Position numbers and translations under genes: made by a program. From the NCBI GenBank assembly GCA_963920705.1, contig OY987227.1, forward strand, positions 3,822,143 through 3,886,142: a stretch of 64,000 nt of DNA, in the 5' to 3' direction. The stretch's first letter is position 1. The number at the start of each line of letters is the position of its first letter. The notes below the pieces were generated by a model. That model was not told the origin of the DNA. It was given only the letters and a program-made list of their open reading frames with translations, and did no database searches. Shown here piece after piece: positions 12,125-25,488 of this stretch. Origin of the DNA: Odiellus spinosus. Lineage: Eukaryota; Arthropoda; Arachnida; Opiliones; Phalangiidae.

Positions 12125-13526
12125 AATTAGTATCATTTGATTTAATTAAATTAGTATAATTTGATTTAATTAAATTAGTATCATTTGATTTAATTAAATT
12201 AGTATCATTTGATTTAATTAAATTAGTATCATTTGATTTAATTAAATTAGTATCATTTGATTTAATTTAATTAGTATCATTTGATTTAATTAAATTAGTA
12301 TCATTTGATTTAATTAAATTATTATCATTTGATTTAATTAAATTAGTATCATTTGATTTAATTAAATTAGTATCATTTGATTTAATTAAATTAGTATCAT
12401 TTGTTTTAATTAAATTAGTATCATTTGATTTAATTAAATTAGTATCATTTGATTTAATTAAATTAGTATCATTTGATTTAATTAAATTAGTATCATTTGA
12501 TTTAATTAAATTAGTATCATTTGATTTAATTAAATTAGTATCATTTGATTTAATTAAATTAGTATCATTTGATTTAATTAAATTAGTATCATTTGATTTA
12601 ATTAAATTAGTATCATTTGATTTAATTAAATTAGTATCATTTGATTTAATTAAATTAGTATCATTTGATTAAATTAAATTAGTATCATTTGATTTAATTA
12701 AATTAGCATCATTTGATTTAATTAAATTAGTATCATTTGATTTAATTAAATTAGTATCATTTGATTTAATTAAATTAGTATCATTTGATTTAATTATTAT
12801 TGTAGTATTATTTGATTAAATTAAATTATTGTAGTATCATTTGATTAAATTAAATTATTGTAGTACCATTTGATTAAATTAAATTATTGTAGTATCATTT
12901 GATTAAATTATTGTAGTATCATTTGATTAAATTATTGTAGTATCATTTGATTAAATTATTGTAGTATCATTTGATTAAATTATTGTAGTATCATTTGATT
13001 AAATTATTGTAGTATCATTTGATTAAATTATTGTAGTATCATTTGATTAAATTATTGTAGTATCATTTGATTAAATTATTGTAGTATCATTTGATTAAAT
13101 TATTGTAGTATCATTTGATTAAATTATTGTAGTATCATTTGATTAAATTATTGTAGTATCATTTGATTAAATTATTGTAGTATCATTTGATTAAATTATT
13201 GTAGTATCATTTGATTAAATTATTGTAGTATCATTTGATTAAATTATTGTAGTATCATTTGATTAAATTATTGTAGTATCATTTGATTAAATTATTGTAG
13301 TATCATTTGATTAAATTAAATTATCGTAGTATCATTTAATTAGAAAAAAATTAAATTATCGTAGTATCATTTAATAGAAAAAAATTAAATTATCGAAGTA
13401 TCATTTAATTAGAAAAAAATTAAATTATCGAAGTATCATTTAATTAGAAAAAAATTAAATTATCGAAGTATCATTTAATTAGAAAAAAATTAAATTATCG
13501 AAGTATCATTTAATTAGAAAAAAATT
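12125..13526 (+). repeat. Cassette 13 (type II)
   Basis: About 27 A units with the marker set of cassette 8, one D (12786-12812), three B' with TACCATTT in the second, 17 B (12900-13307), six C (13308-13526) with AATAGAAAAA in the second. Confidence 0.88.
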
Positions 13527-14055
13527 AATTAGTATCATTTGATTTAATTAAATTTGTATCATTTGATTTAATTAAATTAGTATCATTTGATTTAATTAAA
13601 TTAGTATCATTTGATTTAATTAAATTAGTATCATTTGATTTAATTAAATTAGTATCATTTGATTTAATTAAATTTGTATCATTTGATTTAATTAAATTAG
13701 TATCATTTGATTTAATTAAATTAGTATCATTTGATTTAATTAAATTAGTATCATTTGATTTAATTAAATTAGTATCATTTGATTTAATTAAATTAGTATC
13801 ATTTGATTTAATTAAATTAGTATCATTTGATTTAATTAAATTAGTATCATTTGATTTAATTATTATTGTAGTATTATATGAATTAATTATTATTGTAGTA
13901 TTATTTGATTAAATTAAATTATCGTAGTATCATTTAATTAGAAAAAAATTAAATTATCGTAGTATCATTTAATTAGAAAAAAATTAAATTATCGAAGTAT
14001 CATTTAATTAGAAAAAAATTAAATTATCGAAGTATCATTTAATTAGAAAAAAATT
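13527..14055 (+). repeat. Cassette 14 (type III)
   Basis: About 13 A units, two of them TTTGTATC variants near 13553 and 13673, two D with TATATGAATT (13852-13905), no B, four C (13906-14055). Confidence 0.88.
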
Positions 14056-15144
14056 AATTAGTATCATTTGATTTAATTAAATTAGTATCATTTGATTTAA
14101 TTAAATTAGTATCATTTGATTTAATTAAATTAGTATCATTTGATTTAATTAAATTAGTATCATTTGATTTAATTAAATTAGTATCATTTGATTTAATAAA
14201 TTAGTATCATTTGATTTAATTAAATTAGTATCATTTGATTTAATTAAATTAGTATCATTTGATTTAATTAAATTAGTATCATTTGATTTAATTAAATTTG
14301 TATCATTTGATTTAATTAAATTAGTATCATTTGATTTAATTAAATTAGTATCATTTGATTTAATTAAATTAGTATCATTTGATTTAATTAAATTAGTATC
14401 ATTTGATTTAATTAAATTAGTATCATTTGATTTAATTAAATTAGTATCATTTATTTAATTAAATTAGTATCATTTGATTTAATTAAATTAGTATCATTTG
14501 ATTTAATTAAATTAGTATCATTTGATTTAATTAAATTAGTATCATTTGATTTAATTAAATTAGTATCATTTGATTTAATTAAATTAGTATCATTTGATTT
14601 AATTAAATTAGTATCATTTGATTTAATTAAATTAGTATCATTTGATTTAATTAAATTAGTATCATTTGATTTAATTAAATTAGTATCATTTGATTTAATT
14701 AAATTAGTATCATTTGATTTAATTAAATTAGTATCATTTGATTTAATTATTATTGTAGTATTATTTGATTTAATTATTATTGTAGTATTATTTGATTAAA
14801 TTAAATTATTGTAGTATCATTTGATTAAATTAAATTATTGTAGTATCATTTGATTAAATTATTGTAGTATCATTTGATTAAATTATTGTAGTATCATTTG
14901 ATTAAATTATTGTAGTTTCATTTGATTAAATTATTGTAGTATCATTTGATTAAATTATTGTAGTATCATTTGATTAAATTATTGTAGTATCATTTGATTA
15001 AATTAAATTATCGTAGTATCATTTAATTAGAAAAAAATTAAATTATCGTAGTATCATTTAATTAGAAAAAAATTAAATTATCGAAGTATCATTTAATTAG
15101 AAAAAAATTAAATTATCGAAGTATCATTTAATTAGAAAAAATTT
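14056..15144 (+). repeat. Cassette 15 (type I)
   Basis: About 28 A units with two single-base deletions (TTTAATAAATTAG near 14195 and TTTATTTAATT near 14452) and one TTTGTATC; two D (14739-14792), two B', six B with GTTTC, four C (14995-15144) ending AAAAAATTTAATTAG. Copy 15' lacks the first deletion. Confidence 0.87.
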
Positions 15145-16152
15145 AATTAGTATCATTTGATTTAATTAAATTAGTATAATTTGATTTAATTAAATTAGTA
15201 TCATTTGATTTAATTAAATTAGTATCATTTGATTTAATTAAATTAGTATCATTTGATTTAATTAAATTAGTATCATTTGATTTAATTAAATTAGTATCAT
15301 TTGATTTAATTAAATTAGTATCATTTGATTTAATTAAATTAGTATCATTTGATTTAATTAAATTAGTATCATTTGATTTAATTAAATTAGTATCATTTGA
15401 TTTAATTAAATTAGTATCATTTGATTTAATTAAATTAGTATCATTTGATTTAATTAAATTAGTATCATTTGATTTAATTAAATTAGTATCATTTGATTTA
15501 ATTAAATTAGTATCATTTGATTTAATTAAATTAGTATCATTTGATTTAATTAAATTAGTATCATTTGATTTATTTAAATTAGTATCATTTGATTTAATTA
15601 AATTAGTATCATTTATTTAATTAAATTAGTATCATTTGATTTAATTAAATTAGTATCATTTGATTTAATTAAATTAGTATCATTTGATTTAATTAAATTA
15701 GTATCATTTGATTTAATTAAATTAGTATCATTTGATTTAATTAAATTAGTATCATTTGATTTAATTAAATTAGTATCATTTGATTTAATTAAATTAGTAT
15801 CATTTGATTTAATTAAATTAGTATCATTTGATTTAATTAAATTAGTATCATTTGATTTAATTAAATTAGTATCATTTGATTTAATTAAATTAGTATCATT
15901 TGATTTAATTAAATTAGTATCATTTGATTTAATTAAATTAGTATCATTTGATTTAATTATTATTGTAGTATTATTTGATTTAATTATTATTGTAGTATTA
16001 TTTGATTAAATTAAATTATCGTAGTATCATTTAATTAGAAAAAAATTAAATTATCGTAGTATCATTTAATTAGAAAAAAATTAAATTATCGAAGTATCAT
16101 TTAATTAGAAAAAAATTAAATTATCGAAGTATCATTTAATTAGAAAAAAATT
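15145..16152 (+). repeat. Cassette 16 (type III)
   Basis: About 33 A units (GTATAATTTG in the second, TTTATTTAAATT, TTTATTTAATT), two ordinary D (15949-16002), no B or B', four C (16003-16152). Confidence 0.88.
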
Positions 16153-17289
16153 AATTAGTATCATTTGATTTAATTAAATTAGTATCATTTGATTTAATTA
16201 AATTAGTATCATTTGATTTAATTAAATTAGTATCATTTGATTTAATTAAATTAGTATCATTTGATTTAATTAAATTAGTATCATTTGATTTAATTAAATT
16301 AGTATCATTTGATTTAATTAAATTAGTATCATTTGATTTAATTAAATTAGTATCATTTGATTTAATTAAATTAGTATCATTTGATTTAATTAAATTAGTA
16401 TCATTTGATTTAATTAAATTAGTATCATTTGATTTAATTAAATTAGTATCATTTGATTTAATTAAATTAGTATCATTTGATTTAATTAAATTAGTATCAT
16501 TTGATTTAATTAAATTAGTATCATTTGATTTAATTAAATTAGTATCATTTATTTAATTAAATTAGTATCATTTGATTTAATTAAATTAGTATCATTTGAT
16601 TTAATTAAATTAGTATCATTTGATTTAATTAAATTAGTATCATTTGATTTAATTAAATTAGTATCATTTGATTTAATTAAATTAGTATCATTTGATTTAA
16701 TTAAATTAGTATCATTTGATTTAATTAAATTAGTATCATTTGATTTAATTAAATTAGTATCATTTGATTTAATTAAATTAGTATCATTTGATTTAATTAA
16801 ATTAGTATCATTTGATTTAATTAAATTAGTATCATTTGATTTAATTAAATTAGTATCATTTGATTTAATTAAATTAGTATCATTTGATTTAATTATTATT
16901 GTAGTATTATTTGATTTAATTATTATTGTAGTATTATTTGATTAAATTAAATTATTGTAGTATCATTTGATTAAATTAAATTATTGTAGTATCATTTGAT
17001 TAAATTATTGTAGTATCATTTGATTAAATTATTGTAGTATCATTTGATTAAATTATTGTAGTTTCATTTGATTAAATTATTGTAGTATCATTTGATTAAA
17101 TTATTGTAGTATCATTTGATTAAATTATTGTAGTATCATTTGATTAAATTAAATTATCGTAGTATCATTTAATTAGAAAAAAATTAAATTATCGTAGTAT
17201 CATTTAATTAGAAAAAAATTAAATTATCGAAGTATCATTTAATTAGAAAAAAATTAAATTATCGAAGTATCATTTAATTAGAAAAAATT
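16153..17289 (+). repeat. Cassette 17 (type I)
   Basis: About 30 A units with TTTATTTAATT near 16550, two D (16885-16938), two B', six B with GTTTC, four C (17141-17289) ending AAAAAATTTAATTAG like cassette 15. Confidence 0.88.
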
Positions 17290-18525
17290 TAATTAGTATC
17301 ATTTGATTTAATTAAATTAGTATAATTTGATTTAATTAAATTAGTATCATTTGATTTAATTAAATTAGTATCATTTGATTTAATTAAATTAGTATCATTT
17401 GATTTAATTAAATTAGTATCATTTGATTTAATTAAATTAGTATCATTTGATTTAATTAAATTAGTATCATTTGATTTAATTAAATTAGTATCATTTGATT
17501 TAATTAAATTAGTATCATTTGATTTAATTAAATTAGTATCATTTGATTTAATTAAATAAGTATCATTTGATTTAATTAAATTAGTATCATTCGATTTAAT
17601 TAAATTAGTATCATTTGATTTAATTAAATTAGTATCATTTGATTTAATTAAATTAGTATCATTTGATTTAATTAAATTAGTATCATTTGATTTAATTAAA
17701 TTAGTATCATTTGATTTAATTAAATTAGTATCATTTGATTTAATTAAATTAGTATCATTTGATTTAATTAAATTAGTATCATTTGATTTAATTAAATTAG
17801 TATCATTTGATTTAATTAAATTAGTATCATTTGATTTAATTAAATTAGTATCATTTGATTTAATTAAATTAGTATCATTTGATTTAATTAAATTAGTATC
17901 ATTTGATTTAATTAAATTAGTATCATTTGATTTAATTAAATTAGTATCATTTGATGTAATTAAATTAGTATCATTTGATTTAATTAAATTAGTATCATTT
18001 GATTAAATTAAATTAGTATCATTTGATTTAATTAAATTAGCATCATTTGATTTAATTAAATTAGTATCATTTGATTTAATTAAATTTGTATCATTTGATT
18101 TAATTAAATTAGTATCATTTGATTTAATTATTATTGTAGTATTATTTGATTTAATTATTATTGTAGTATTATTTGATTAAATTAAATTATTGTAGTATCA
18201 TTTGATTAAATTAAATTATTGTAGTATCATTTGATTAAATTATTGTAGTATCATTTGATTAAATTATTGTAGTATCATTTGATTAAATTATTGTAGTTTC
18301 ATTTGATTAAATTATTGTAGTATCATTTGATTAAATTATTGTAGTATCATTTGATTAAATTATTGTAGTATCATTTGATTAAATTAAATTATCGTAGTAT
18401 CATTTAATTAGAAAAAAATTAAATTATCGTAGTATCATTTAATTAGAAAAAAATTAAATTATCGAAGTATCATTTAATTAGAAAAAAATTAAATTATCGA
18501 AGTATTTTTTAATTAGAAAAAAATT
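17290..18525 (+). repeat. Cassette 18 (type I)
   Basis: About 34 A units (GTATAATTTG, TAAG, CATTCGATT, then GATGTAATT, GATTAAATT, GCATC, TTTGTATC), two D (18120-18173), two B', six B with GTTTC, four C (18376-18525) with GTATTTTTTAATT in the last. Confidence 0.88.
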
Positions 18526-19809
18526 AATTATTATCATTTGATTTAATTAAATTAGTATAATTTGATTTAATTAAATTAGTATCATTTGATTTAATTAAAT
18601 TAGTATCATTTGATTTAATTAAATTAGTATCATTTGATTTAATTAAATTAGTATCATTTGATTTAATTTAATTAGTATCATTTGATTTAATTAAATTAGT
18701 ATCATTTGATTTAATTAAATTATTATCATTTGATTTAATTAAATTAGTATCATTTGATTTAATTAAATTAGTATCATTTGATTTAATTAAATTAGTATCA
18801 TTTGTTTTAATTAAATTAGTATCATTTGTTTTAATTAAATTAGTATCATTTGATTTAATTAAATTAGTATCATTTGATTTAATTAAATTAGTATCATTTG
18901 ATTTAATTAAATTAGTATCATTTGATTTAATTAAATTAGTATCATTTGATTTAATTAAATTAGTATCATTTGATTTAATTAAATTAGTATCATTTGATTT
19001 AATTAAATTAGTATCATTTGATTTAATTAAATTAGTATCATTTGATTTAATTAAATTAGTATCATTTGATTAAATTAAATTAGTATCATTTGATTTAATT
19101 AAATTAGCATCATTTGATTTAATTAAATTAGTATCATTTGATTTAATTAAATTAGTATCATTTGATTTAATTAAATTAGTATCATTTGATTTAATTATTA
19201 TTGTAGTATTATTTGATTAAATTAAATTATTGTAGTATCATTTGATTAAATTAAATTATTGTAGTATCATTTGATTAAATTAAATTATTGTAGTATCATT
19301 TGATTAAATTATTGTAGTATCATTTGATTAAATTATTGTAGTATCATTTGATTAAATTATTGTAGTATCATTTGATTAAATTATTGTAGTATCATTTGAT
19401 TAAATTATTGTAGTATCATTTGATTAAATTATTGTAGTATCATTTGATTAAATTATTGTAGTATCATTTGATTAAATTATTGTAGTATCATTTGATTAAA
19501 TTATTGTAGTATCATTTGATTAAATTATTGTAGTATCATTTGATTAAATTATTGTAGTATCATTTGATTAAATTATTGTAGTATCATTTGATTAAATTAT
19601 TGTAGTATCATTTGATTAAATTATTGTAGTATCATTTGATTAAATTAATGTAGTATCATTTGATTAAATTAAATTATCGTAGTATCATTTAATTAGAAAA
19701 AAATTAAATTATCGTAGTATCATTTAATTAGAAAAAAATTAAATTATCGAAGTATCATTTAATTAGAAAAAAATTAAATTATCGAAGTATCATTTAATTA
19801 GAAAAAAAT
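18526..19809 (+). repeat. Cassette 19 (type II)
   Basis: Entry reads ATTATTATC instead of ATTAGTATC. About 27 A units with the cassette 8 marker set but two TTGTTTTAATT units, one D (19187-19213), three B', 15 B with ATTAATGTAG in the last, four C (19661-19809). Confidence 0.88.
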
Positions 19810-20900
19810 TAATTAGTATCATTTGATTTAATTAAATTAGTATCATTTGATTTAATTAAATTAGTATCATTTGATTTAATTAAATTAGTATCATTTGATT
19901 TAATTAAATTAGTATCATTTGATTTAATTAAATTAGTATCATTTGATTTAATTAAATTAGTATCATTTGATTTAATTAAATTAGTATCATTTGATTTAAT
20001 TAAATTAGTATCATTTGATTTAATTAAATTAGTATCATTTGATTTAATTAAATTAGTATCACTTGATTTAATTAAATTAGTATCACTTGATTTAATTAAA
20101 TTAGTATCATTTGATTTAATTAAATTAGTATCATTTGATTTAATTAAATTAGTATCATTTGATTTAATTAAATTAGTATCATTTGATTTAATTAAATTAG
20201 TATCATTTGATTTAATTAAATTAGTATCATTTATTTAATTAAATTAGTATCATTTGATTTAATTAAATTAGTATCATTTGATTTAATTAAATTAGTATCA
20301 TTTGATTTAATTAAATTAGTATCATTTGATTTAATTAAATTAGTATCATTTGATTTAATTAAATTAGTATCATTTGATTTAATTAAATTAGTATCATTTG
20401 ATTTAATTAAATTAGTATCATTTGATTTAATTAAATTAGTATCATTTGATTTAATTAAATTAGTATCATTTGATTTAATTAAATTAGTATCATTTGATTT
20501 AATTAAATTAGTATCATTTGATTTAATTAAATTAGTATCATTTGATTTAATTAAATTAGTATCATTTGATGTAATTAAATTAGTATCATTTGATTTAATT
20601 AAATTAGTATCATTTGATTAAATTAAATTAGTATCATTTGATTTAATTAAATTAGCATCATTTGATTTAATTAAATTAGTATCATTTGATTTAATTAAAT
20701 TTGTATCATTTGATTTAATTAAATTAGTATCATTTGATTTAATTATTATTGTAGTATCATTTGATTAAATTATTGTAGTATCATTTGATTAAATTAAATT
20801 ATCGTAGTATCATTTAATTAGAAAAAAATTAAATTATCGTAGTATCATTTAATTAGAAAAAAATTAAATTATCGAAGTATCATTTAATTAGAAAAAAATT
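19810..20900 (+). repeat. Cassette 20 (type IV)
   Basis: About 38 A units with two adjacent CACTTG units (one in copy 2), TTTATTTAATT, and the ending GATGTAATT, GATTAAATT, GCATC, TTTGTATC; one D ending ATCATT (20735-20761), one B, only three C (20786-20900; two CGTAG, one CGAAG). Confidence 0.87.
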
Positions 20901-21808
20901 AATTAGTATCATTTGATTTAATTAAATTAGTATCATTTGATTTAATTAAATTAGTATCATTTGATTTAATTAAATTAGTATCATTTGATTTAATTAAATT
21001 AGTATCATTTGATTTAATTAAATTAGTATCATTTGATTTAATTAAATTAGTATCATTTGATTTAATTAAATTAGTATCATTTGATTTAATTAAATTAGTA
21101 TCATTTGATTTAATTAAATTAGTATCATTTGATTTAATTAAATTAGTATCATTTGATTTAATTAAATTAGTATCATTTGATTTAATTAAATTAGTATCAT
21201 TTGATTTAATTAAATTAGTATCATTTGATTTAATTAAATTAGTATCATTTGATTTAATTAAATTAGTATCATTTATTTAATTAAATTAGTATCATTTGAT
21301 TTAATTAAATTAGTATCATTTGATTTAATTAAATTAGTATCATTTGATTTAATTAAATTAGTATCATTTGATTTAATTAAATTAGTATCATTTGATTTAA
21401 TTAAATTAGTATCATTTGATTTAATTAAATTAGTATCATTTGATTTAATTAAATTAGTATCATTTGATTTAATTAAATTAGTATCATTTGTTTAAATTAA
21501 ATTAGTATCATTTGATTTAATTAAATTAGCATCATTTGATTTAATTAAATTAGTATCATTTGATTTAATTAAATTTGTATCATTTGATTTAATTAAATTA
21601 GTATCATTTGATTTAATTATTATTGTAGTATCATTTGATTAAATTATTGTAGTATCATTTGATTAAATTAAATTATCGTAGTATCATTTAATTAGAAAAA
21701 AATTAAATTATCGTAGTATCATTTAATTAGAAAAAAATTAAATTATCGAAGTATCATTTAATTAGAAAAAAATTAAATTATCGAAGTATCATTTAATTAG
21801 AAAAGAAT
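20901..21808 (+). repeat. Cassette 21 (type IV)
   Basis: About 29 A units with TTTATTTAATT and a TTTGTTTAAATT unit at about 21488, GCATC and TTTGTATC near the end; one D ending ATCATT (21609-21635), one B, four C (21660-21808) with GAAAAGAATT. Last cassette of the 22.6 kb homology. Confidence 0.88.
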
Positions 21809-23836
21809 TAATTAGTATCATTTGATTTAATTAAATTAGTATCATTTGATTTAATTAAATTAGTATCATTTGATTTAATTAAATTAGTATCATTTGATTT
21901 AATTAAATTAGTATCATTTGATTTAATTAAATTAGTATCATTTGATTTAATTAAATTAGTATCATTTGATTTAATTAAATTAGTATCATTTGATTTAATT
22001 AAATTAGTATCATTTGATTTAATTAAATTAGTATCATTTGATTTAATTAAATTAGTATCATTTGATTTAATTAAATTAGTATCATTTGATTTAATTAAAT
22101 TAGTATCATTTGATTTAATTAAATTAGTATCATTTGATTTAATTAAATTAGTATCATTTGATTTAATTAAATTAGTATCATTTGATTTAATTAAATTAGT
22201 ATCATTTGATTTAATTAAATTAGTATCATTTGATTTAATTAAATTAGTATCATTTGATTTAATTAAATTAGTATCATTTGATTTAATTAAATTAGTATCA
22301 TTTGATTTAATTAAATTAGTATCATTTGATTTAATTAAATTAGTATCATTTGATTTAATTAAATTAGTATCATTTGATTTAATTAAATTAGTATCATTTG
22401 ATTTAATTAAATTAGTATCATTTGATTTAATTAAATTAGTATCATTTGATTTAATTAAATTAGTATCATTTGATTTAATTAAATTAGTATCATTTGATTT
22501 AATTAAATTAGTATCATTTGATTTAATTAAATTAGTATCATTTGATTTAATTAAATTAGTATCATTTGATTTAATTAAATTAGTATCATTTGATTTAATT
22601 AAATTAGTATCATTTGATTTAATTAAATTAGTATCATTTGATTTAATTAAATTAGTATCATTTGATTTAATTAAATTAGTATCATTTGATTTAATTAAAT
22701 TAGTATCATTTGATTTAATTAAATTAGTATCATTTGATTTAATTAAATTAGTATCATTTGATTTAATTAAATTAGTATCATTTGATTTAATTAAATTAGT
22801 ATCATTTGATTTAATTAAATTAGTATCATTTGATTTAATTAAATTAGTATCATTTGATTTAATTAAATAAGTATCATTTGATTTAATTAAATTAGTATCA
22901 TTCGATTTAATTAAATTAGTATCATTTGATTTAATTAAATTAGTATCATTTGATTTAATTAAATTAGTATCATTTGATTTAATTAAATTAGTATCATTTG
23001 ATTTAATTAAATTAGTATCATTTGATTTAATTAAATTAGTATCATTTGATTTAATTAAATTAGTATCATTTGATTTAATTAAATTAGTATCATTTGATTT
23101 AATTAAATTAGTATCATTTGATTTAATTAAATTAGTATCATTTGATTTAATTAAATTAGTATCATTTGATTTAATTAAATTAGTATCATTTGATTTAATT
23201 AAATTAGTATCATTTGATTTAATTAAATTAGTATCATTTGATTTAATTAAATTAGTATCATTTGATGTAATTAAATTAGTATCATTTGATTTAATTAAAT
23301 TAGTATCATTTGATTAAATTAAATTAGTATCATTTGATTTAATTAAATTAGCATCATTTGATTTAATTAAATTAGTATCATTTGATTTAATTAAATTTGT
23401 ATCATTTGATTTAATTAAATTAGTATCATTTGATTTAATTATTATTGTAGTATTATTTGATTTAATTATTATTGTAGTATTATTTGATTAAATTAAATTA
23501 TTGTAGTATCATTTGATTAAATTAAATTATTGTAGTATCATTTGATTAAATTATTGTAGTATCATTTGATTAAATTATTGTAGTATCATTTGATTAAATT
23601 ATTGTAGTTTCATTTGATTAAATTATTGTAGTATCATTTGATTAAATTATTGTAGTATCATTTGATTAAATTATTGTAGTATCATTTGATTAAATTAAAT
23701 TATCGTAGTATCATTTAATTAGAAAAAAATTAAATTATCGTAGTATCATTTAATTAGAAAAAAATTAAATTATCGAAGTATCATTTAATTAGAAAAAAAT
23801 TAAATTATCGAAGTATTTTTTAATTAGAAAAAAATT
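21809..23836 (+). repeat. Cassette 22 (type I, longest A array)
   Basis: About 67 A units (21809-23430), the longest A run seen, then two D, two B', six B with GTTTC, four C (23687-23836) with GTATTTTTTAATT. The right half carries the cassette 18 markers (TAAG at 22868). The left half is plain A, so two arrays were probably fused. Confidence 0.87.
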
Positions 23837-24990
23837 AATTATTATCATTTGATTTAATTAAATTAGTATAATTTGATTTAATTAAATTAGTATCATTTGA
23901 TTTAATTAAATTAGTATCATTTGATTTAATTAAATTAGTATCATTTGATTTAATTAAATTAGTATCATTTGATTTAATTTAATTAGTATCATTTGATTTA
24001 ATTAAATTAGTATCATTTGATTTAATTAAATTATTATCATTTGATTTAATTAAATTAGTATCATTTGATTTAATTAAATTAGTATCATTTGATTTAATTA
24101 AATTAGTATCATTTGTTTTAATTAAATTAGTATCATTTGTTTTAATTAAATTAGTATCATTTGATTTAATTAAATTAGTATCATTTGATTTAATTAAATT
24201 AGTATCATTTGATTTAATTAAATTAGTATCATTTGATTTAATTAAATTAGTATCATTTGATTTAATTAAATTAGTATCATTTGATTTAATTAAATTAGTA
24301 TCATTTGATTTAATTAAATTAGTATCATTTGATTTAATTAAATTAGTATCATTTGATTTAATTAAATTAGTATCATTTGATTAAATTAAATTAGTATCAT
24401 TTGATTTAATTAAATTAGCATCATTTGATTTAATTAAATTAGTATCATTTGATTTAATTAAATTAGTATCATTTGATTTAATTATTATTGTAGTATTATT
24501 TGATTAAATTAAATTATTGTAGTATCATTTGATTAAATTAAATTATTGTAGTATCATTTGATTAAATTAAATTATTGTAGTATCATTTGATTAAATTATT
24601 GTAGTATCATTTGATTAAATTATTGTAGTATCATTTGATTAAATTATTGTAGTATCATTTGATTAAATTATTGTAGTATCATTTGATTAAATTATTGTAG
24701 TATCATTTGATTAAATTATTGTAGTATCATTTGATTAAATTATTGTAGTATCATTTGATTAAATTATTGTAGTATCATTTGATTAAATTATTGTAGTATC
24801 ATTTGATTAAATTATTGTAGTATCATTTGATTAAATTATTGTAGTATCATTTGATTAAATTATTGTAGTATCATTTGATTAAATTATTGTAGTATCATTT
24901 GATTAAATTATTGTAGTATCATTTGATTAAATTAATGTAGTATCATTTGATTAAATTAAATTATCGTAGTATCATTTAATTAGAAAAAAA
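22601..24990 (+). repeat. Module of cassettes 18-19, second copy (end of 22 plus 23)
   Basis: Counterpart of 17290-19809. The A array of cassette 22 is much longer (from 21809), so the module joins inside an array and its exact left edge cannot be seen; 22601 is the position predicted by the 5311 bp offset. The right edge is the breakpoint at 24990. This stretch is specific to copy 1 of the 22.6 kb duplication. Confidence 0.78.
23837..24990 (+). repeat. Cassette 23 (type II, truncated C)
   Basis: ATTATTATC entry, about 26 A units with the cassette 19 markers, one D (24474-24500), three B', 15 B with ATTAATGTAG, and a single C unit (from 24948) cut at the duplication break. Confidence 0.88.
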
Positions 24991-24996
24991 TTTGAT
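24976..24996 (+). other. Duplication breakpoint inside a C unit
   Basis: All other C blocks have three or more units and exit through ATTAATTAG or a close variant. Here a single C unit ends in its A tract and is joined directly to TTTGATTTAATTAAATTAG of an A array. The sequence to the right matches copy 1 from about 2384, so this is the left edge of the second copy. A few bases (A tract and TTT) could belong to either side. Confidence 0.88.
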
Positions 24997-25488
24997 TTAA
25001 TTAAATTAGTATCATTTGATTTAATTAAATTAGTATCATTTGATTTAATTAAATTGGTATCATTTGATTTAATTAAATTAGTATCATTTGATTTAATTAA
25101 ATTAGTATCATTTGATTTAATTAAATTAGTATCATTTGATTTAATTAAATTAGTATCATTTGATTTAATTAAATTAGTATCATTTGATTTAATTAAATTA
25201 GTATCATTTGATTTAATTAAATTAGTATCATTTGATTTAATTAAATTAGTATCATTTGATTTAATTAAATTAGTATCATTTGATTTAATTAAATTAGTAT
25301 CATTTGATTTAATTAAATTAGTATCATTTGATTTAATTAAATTAGTATCATTTGATTTAATTATTATTGTAGTATTATTTGATTTAATTATTATTGTAGT
25401 ATTATTTGATTAAATTAAATTATTGTAGTATCATTTGATTAAATTAAATTATTGTAGTATCATTTGATTAAATTATTGTAGTATCATT
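24991..25488 (+). repeat. Cassette 3' (copy 2, no C block)
   Basis: About 15 A units right of the breakpoint with TTGG at 25054, two D (25353-25406), two B' and one B, then directly A. It matches cassette 3 at an offset of 22608. Confidence 0.88.

Larger units (their letters stand above)
10962..15144 (+). repeat. Module of cassettes 12-15 (about 5.4 kb period), second copy
   Basis: Counterpart of 5583-9774 with the same cassette types and diagnostic variants. Differences: cassette 13 has 17 B and 6 C units against 15 and 7 in cassette 8; cassette 14 has about 4 more A units; cassette 15 has two D units where cassette 10 has one. The module is present again in the 22.6 kb copy at about 28216-32407 and 33643-37730, so four copies are visible. 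Confidence 0.85.
17290..19809 (+). repeat. Module of cassettes 18-19, first copy
   Basis: This pair of cassettes recurs about 5.3 kb to the right (D-block offsets 5311 and 5287). Shared markers in order: TAAG and CATTCGATT near the start of the A array, GATGTAATT, GATTAAATT, GCATC, TTTGTATC, the GTATTTTTTAATT last C unit, an ATTATTATC entry into the next A array, two TTGTTTTAATT units, three B' and an ATTAATGTAG last B unit. Confidence 0.87.
2384..21808 (+). repeat. Segmental duplication of about 19.4 kb, copy 1
   Basis: Cassettes 3 to 21 match 24991-44394 in order, in type and in individual point variants. Markers and offsets: AAATCAG 2967/25575 (22608), the AACTAAATT variant 4899/27532 (22633), CATCTGATT near 7641/30226 (22585), TAAG 10041/32674 (22633), TACCATTT 12861/35470 (22609), GAAAAGAATT 21801/44387 (22586). 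Offset steps are mostly multiples of 24 plus rare single bases, so the copies differ mainly by gain or loss of whole monomers. Confidence 0.92.
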
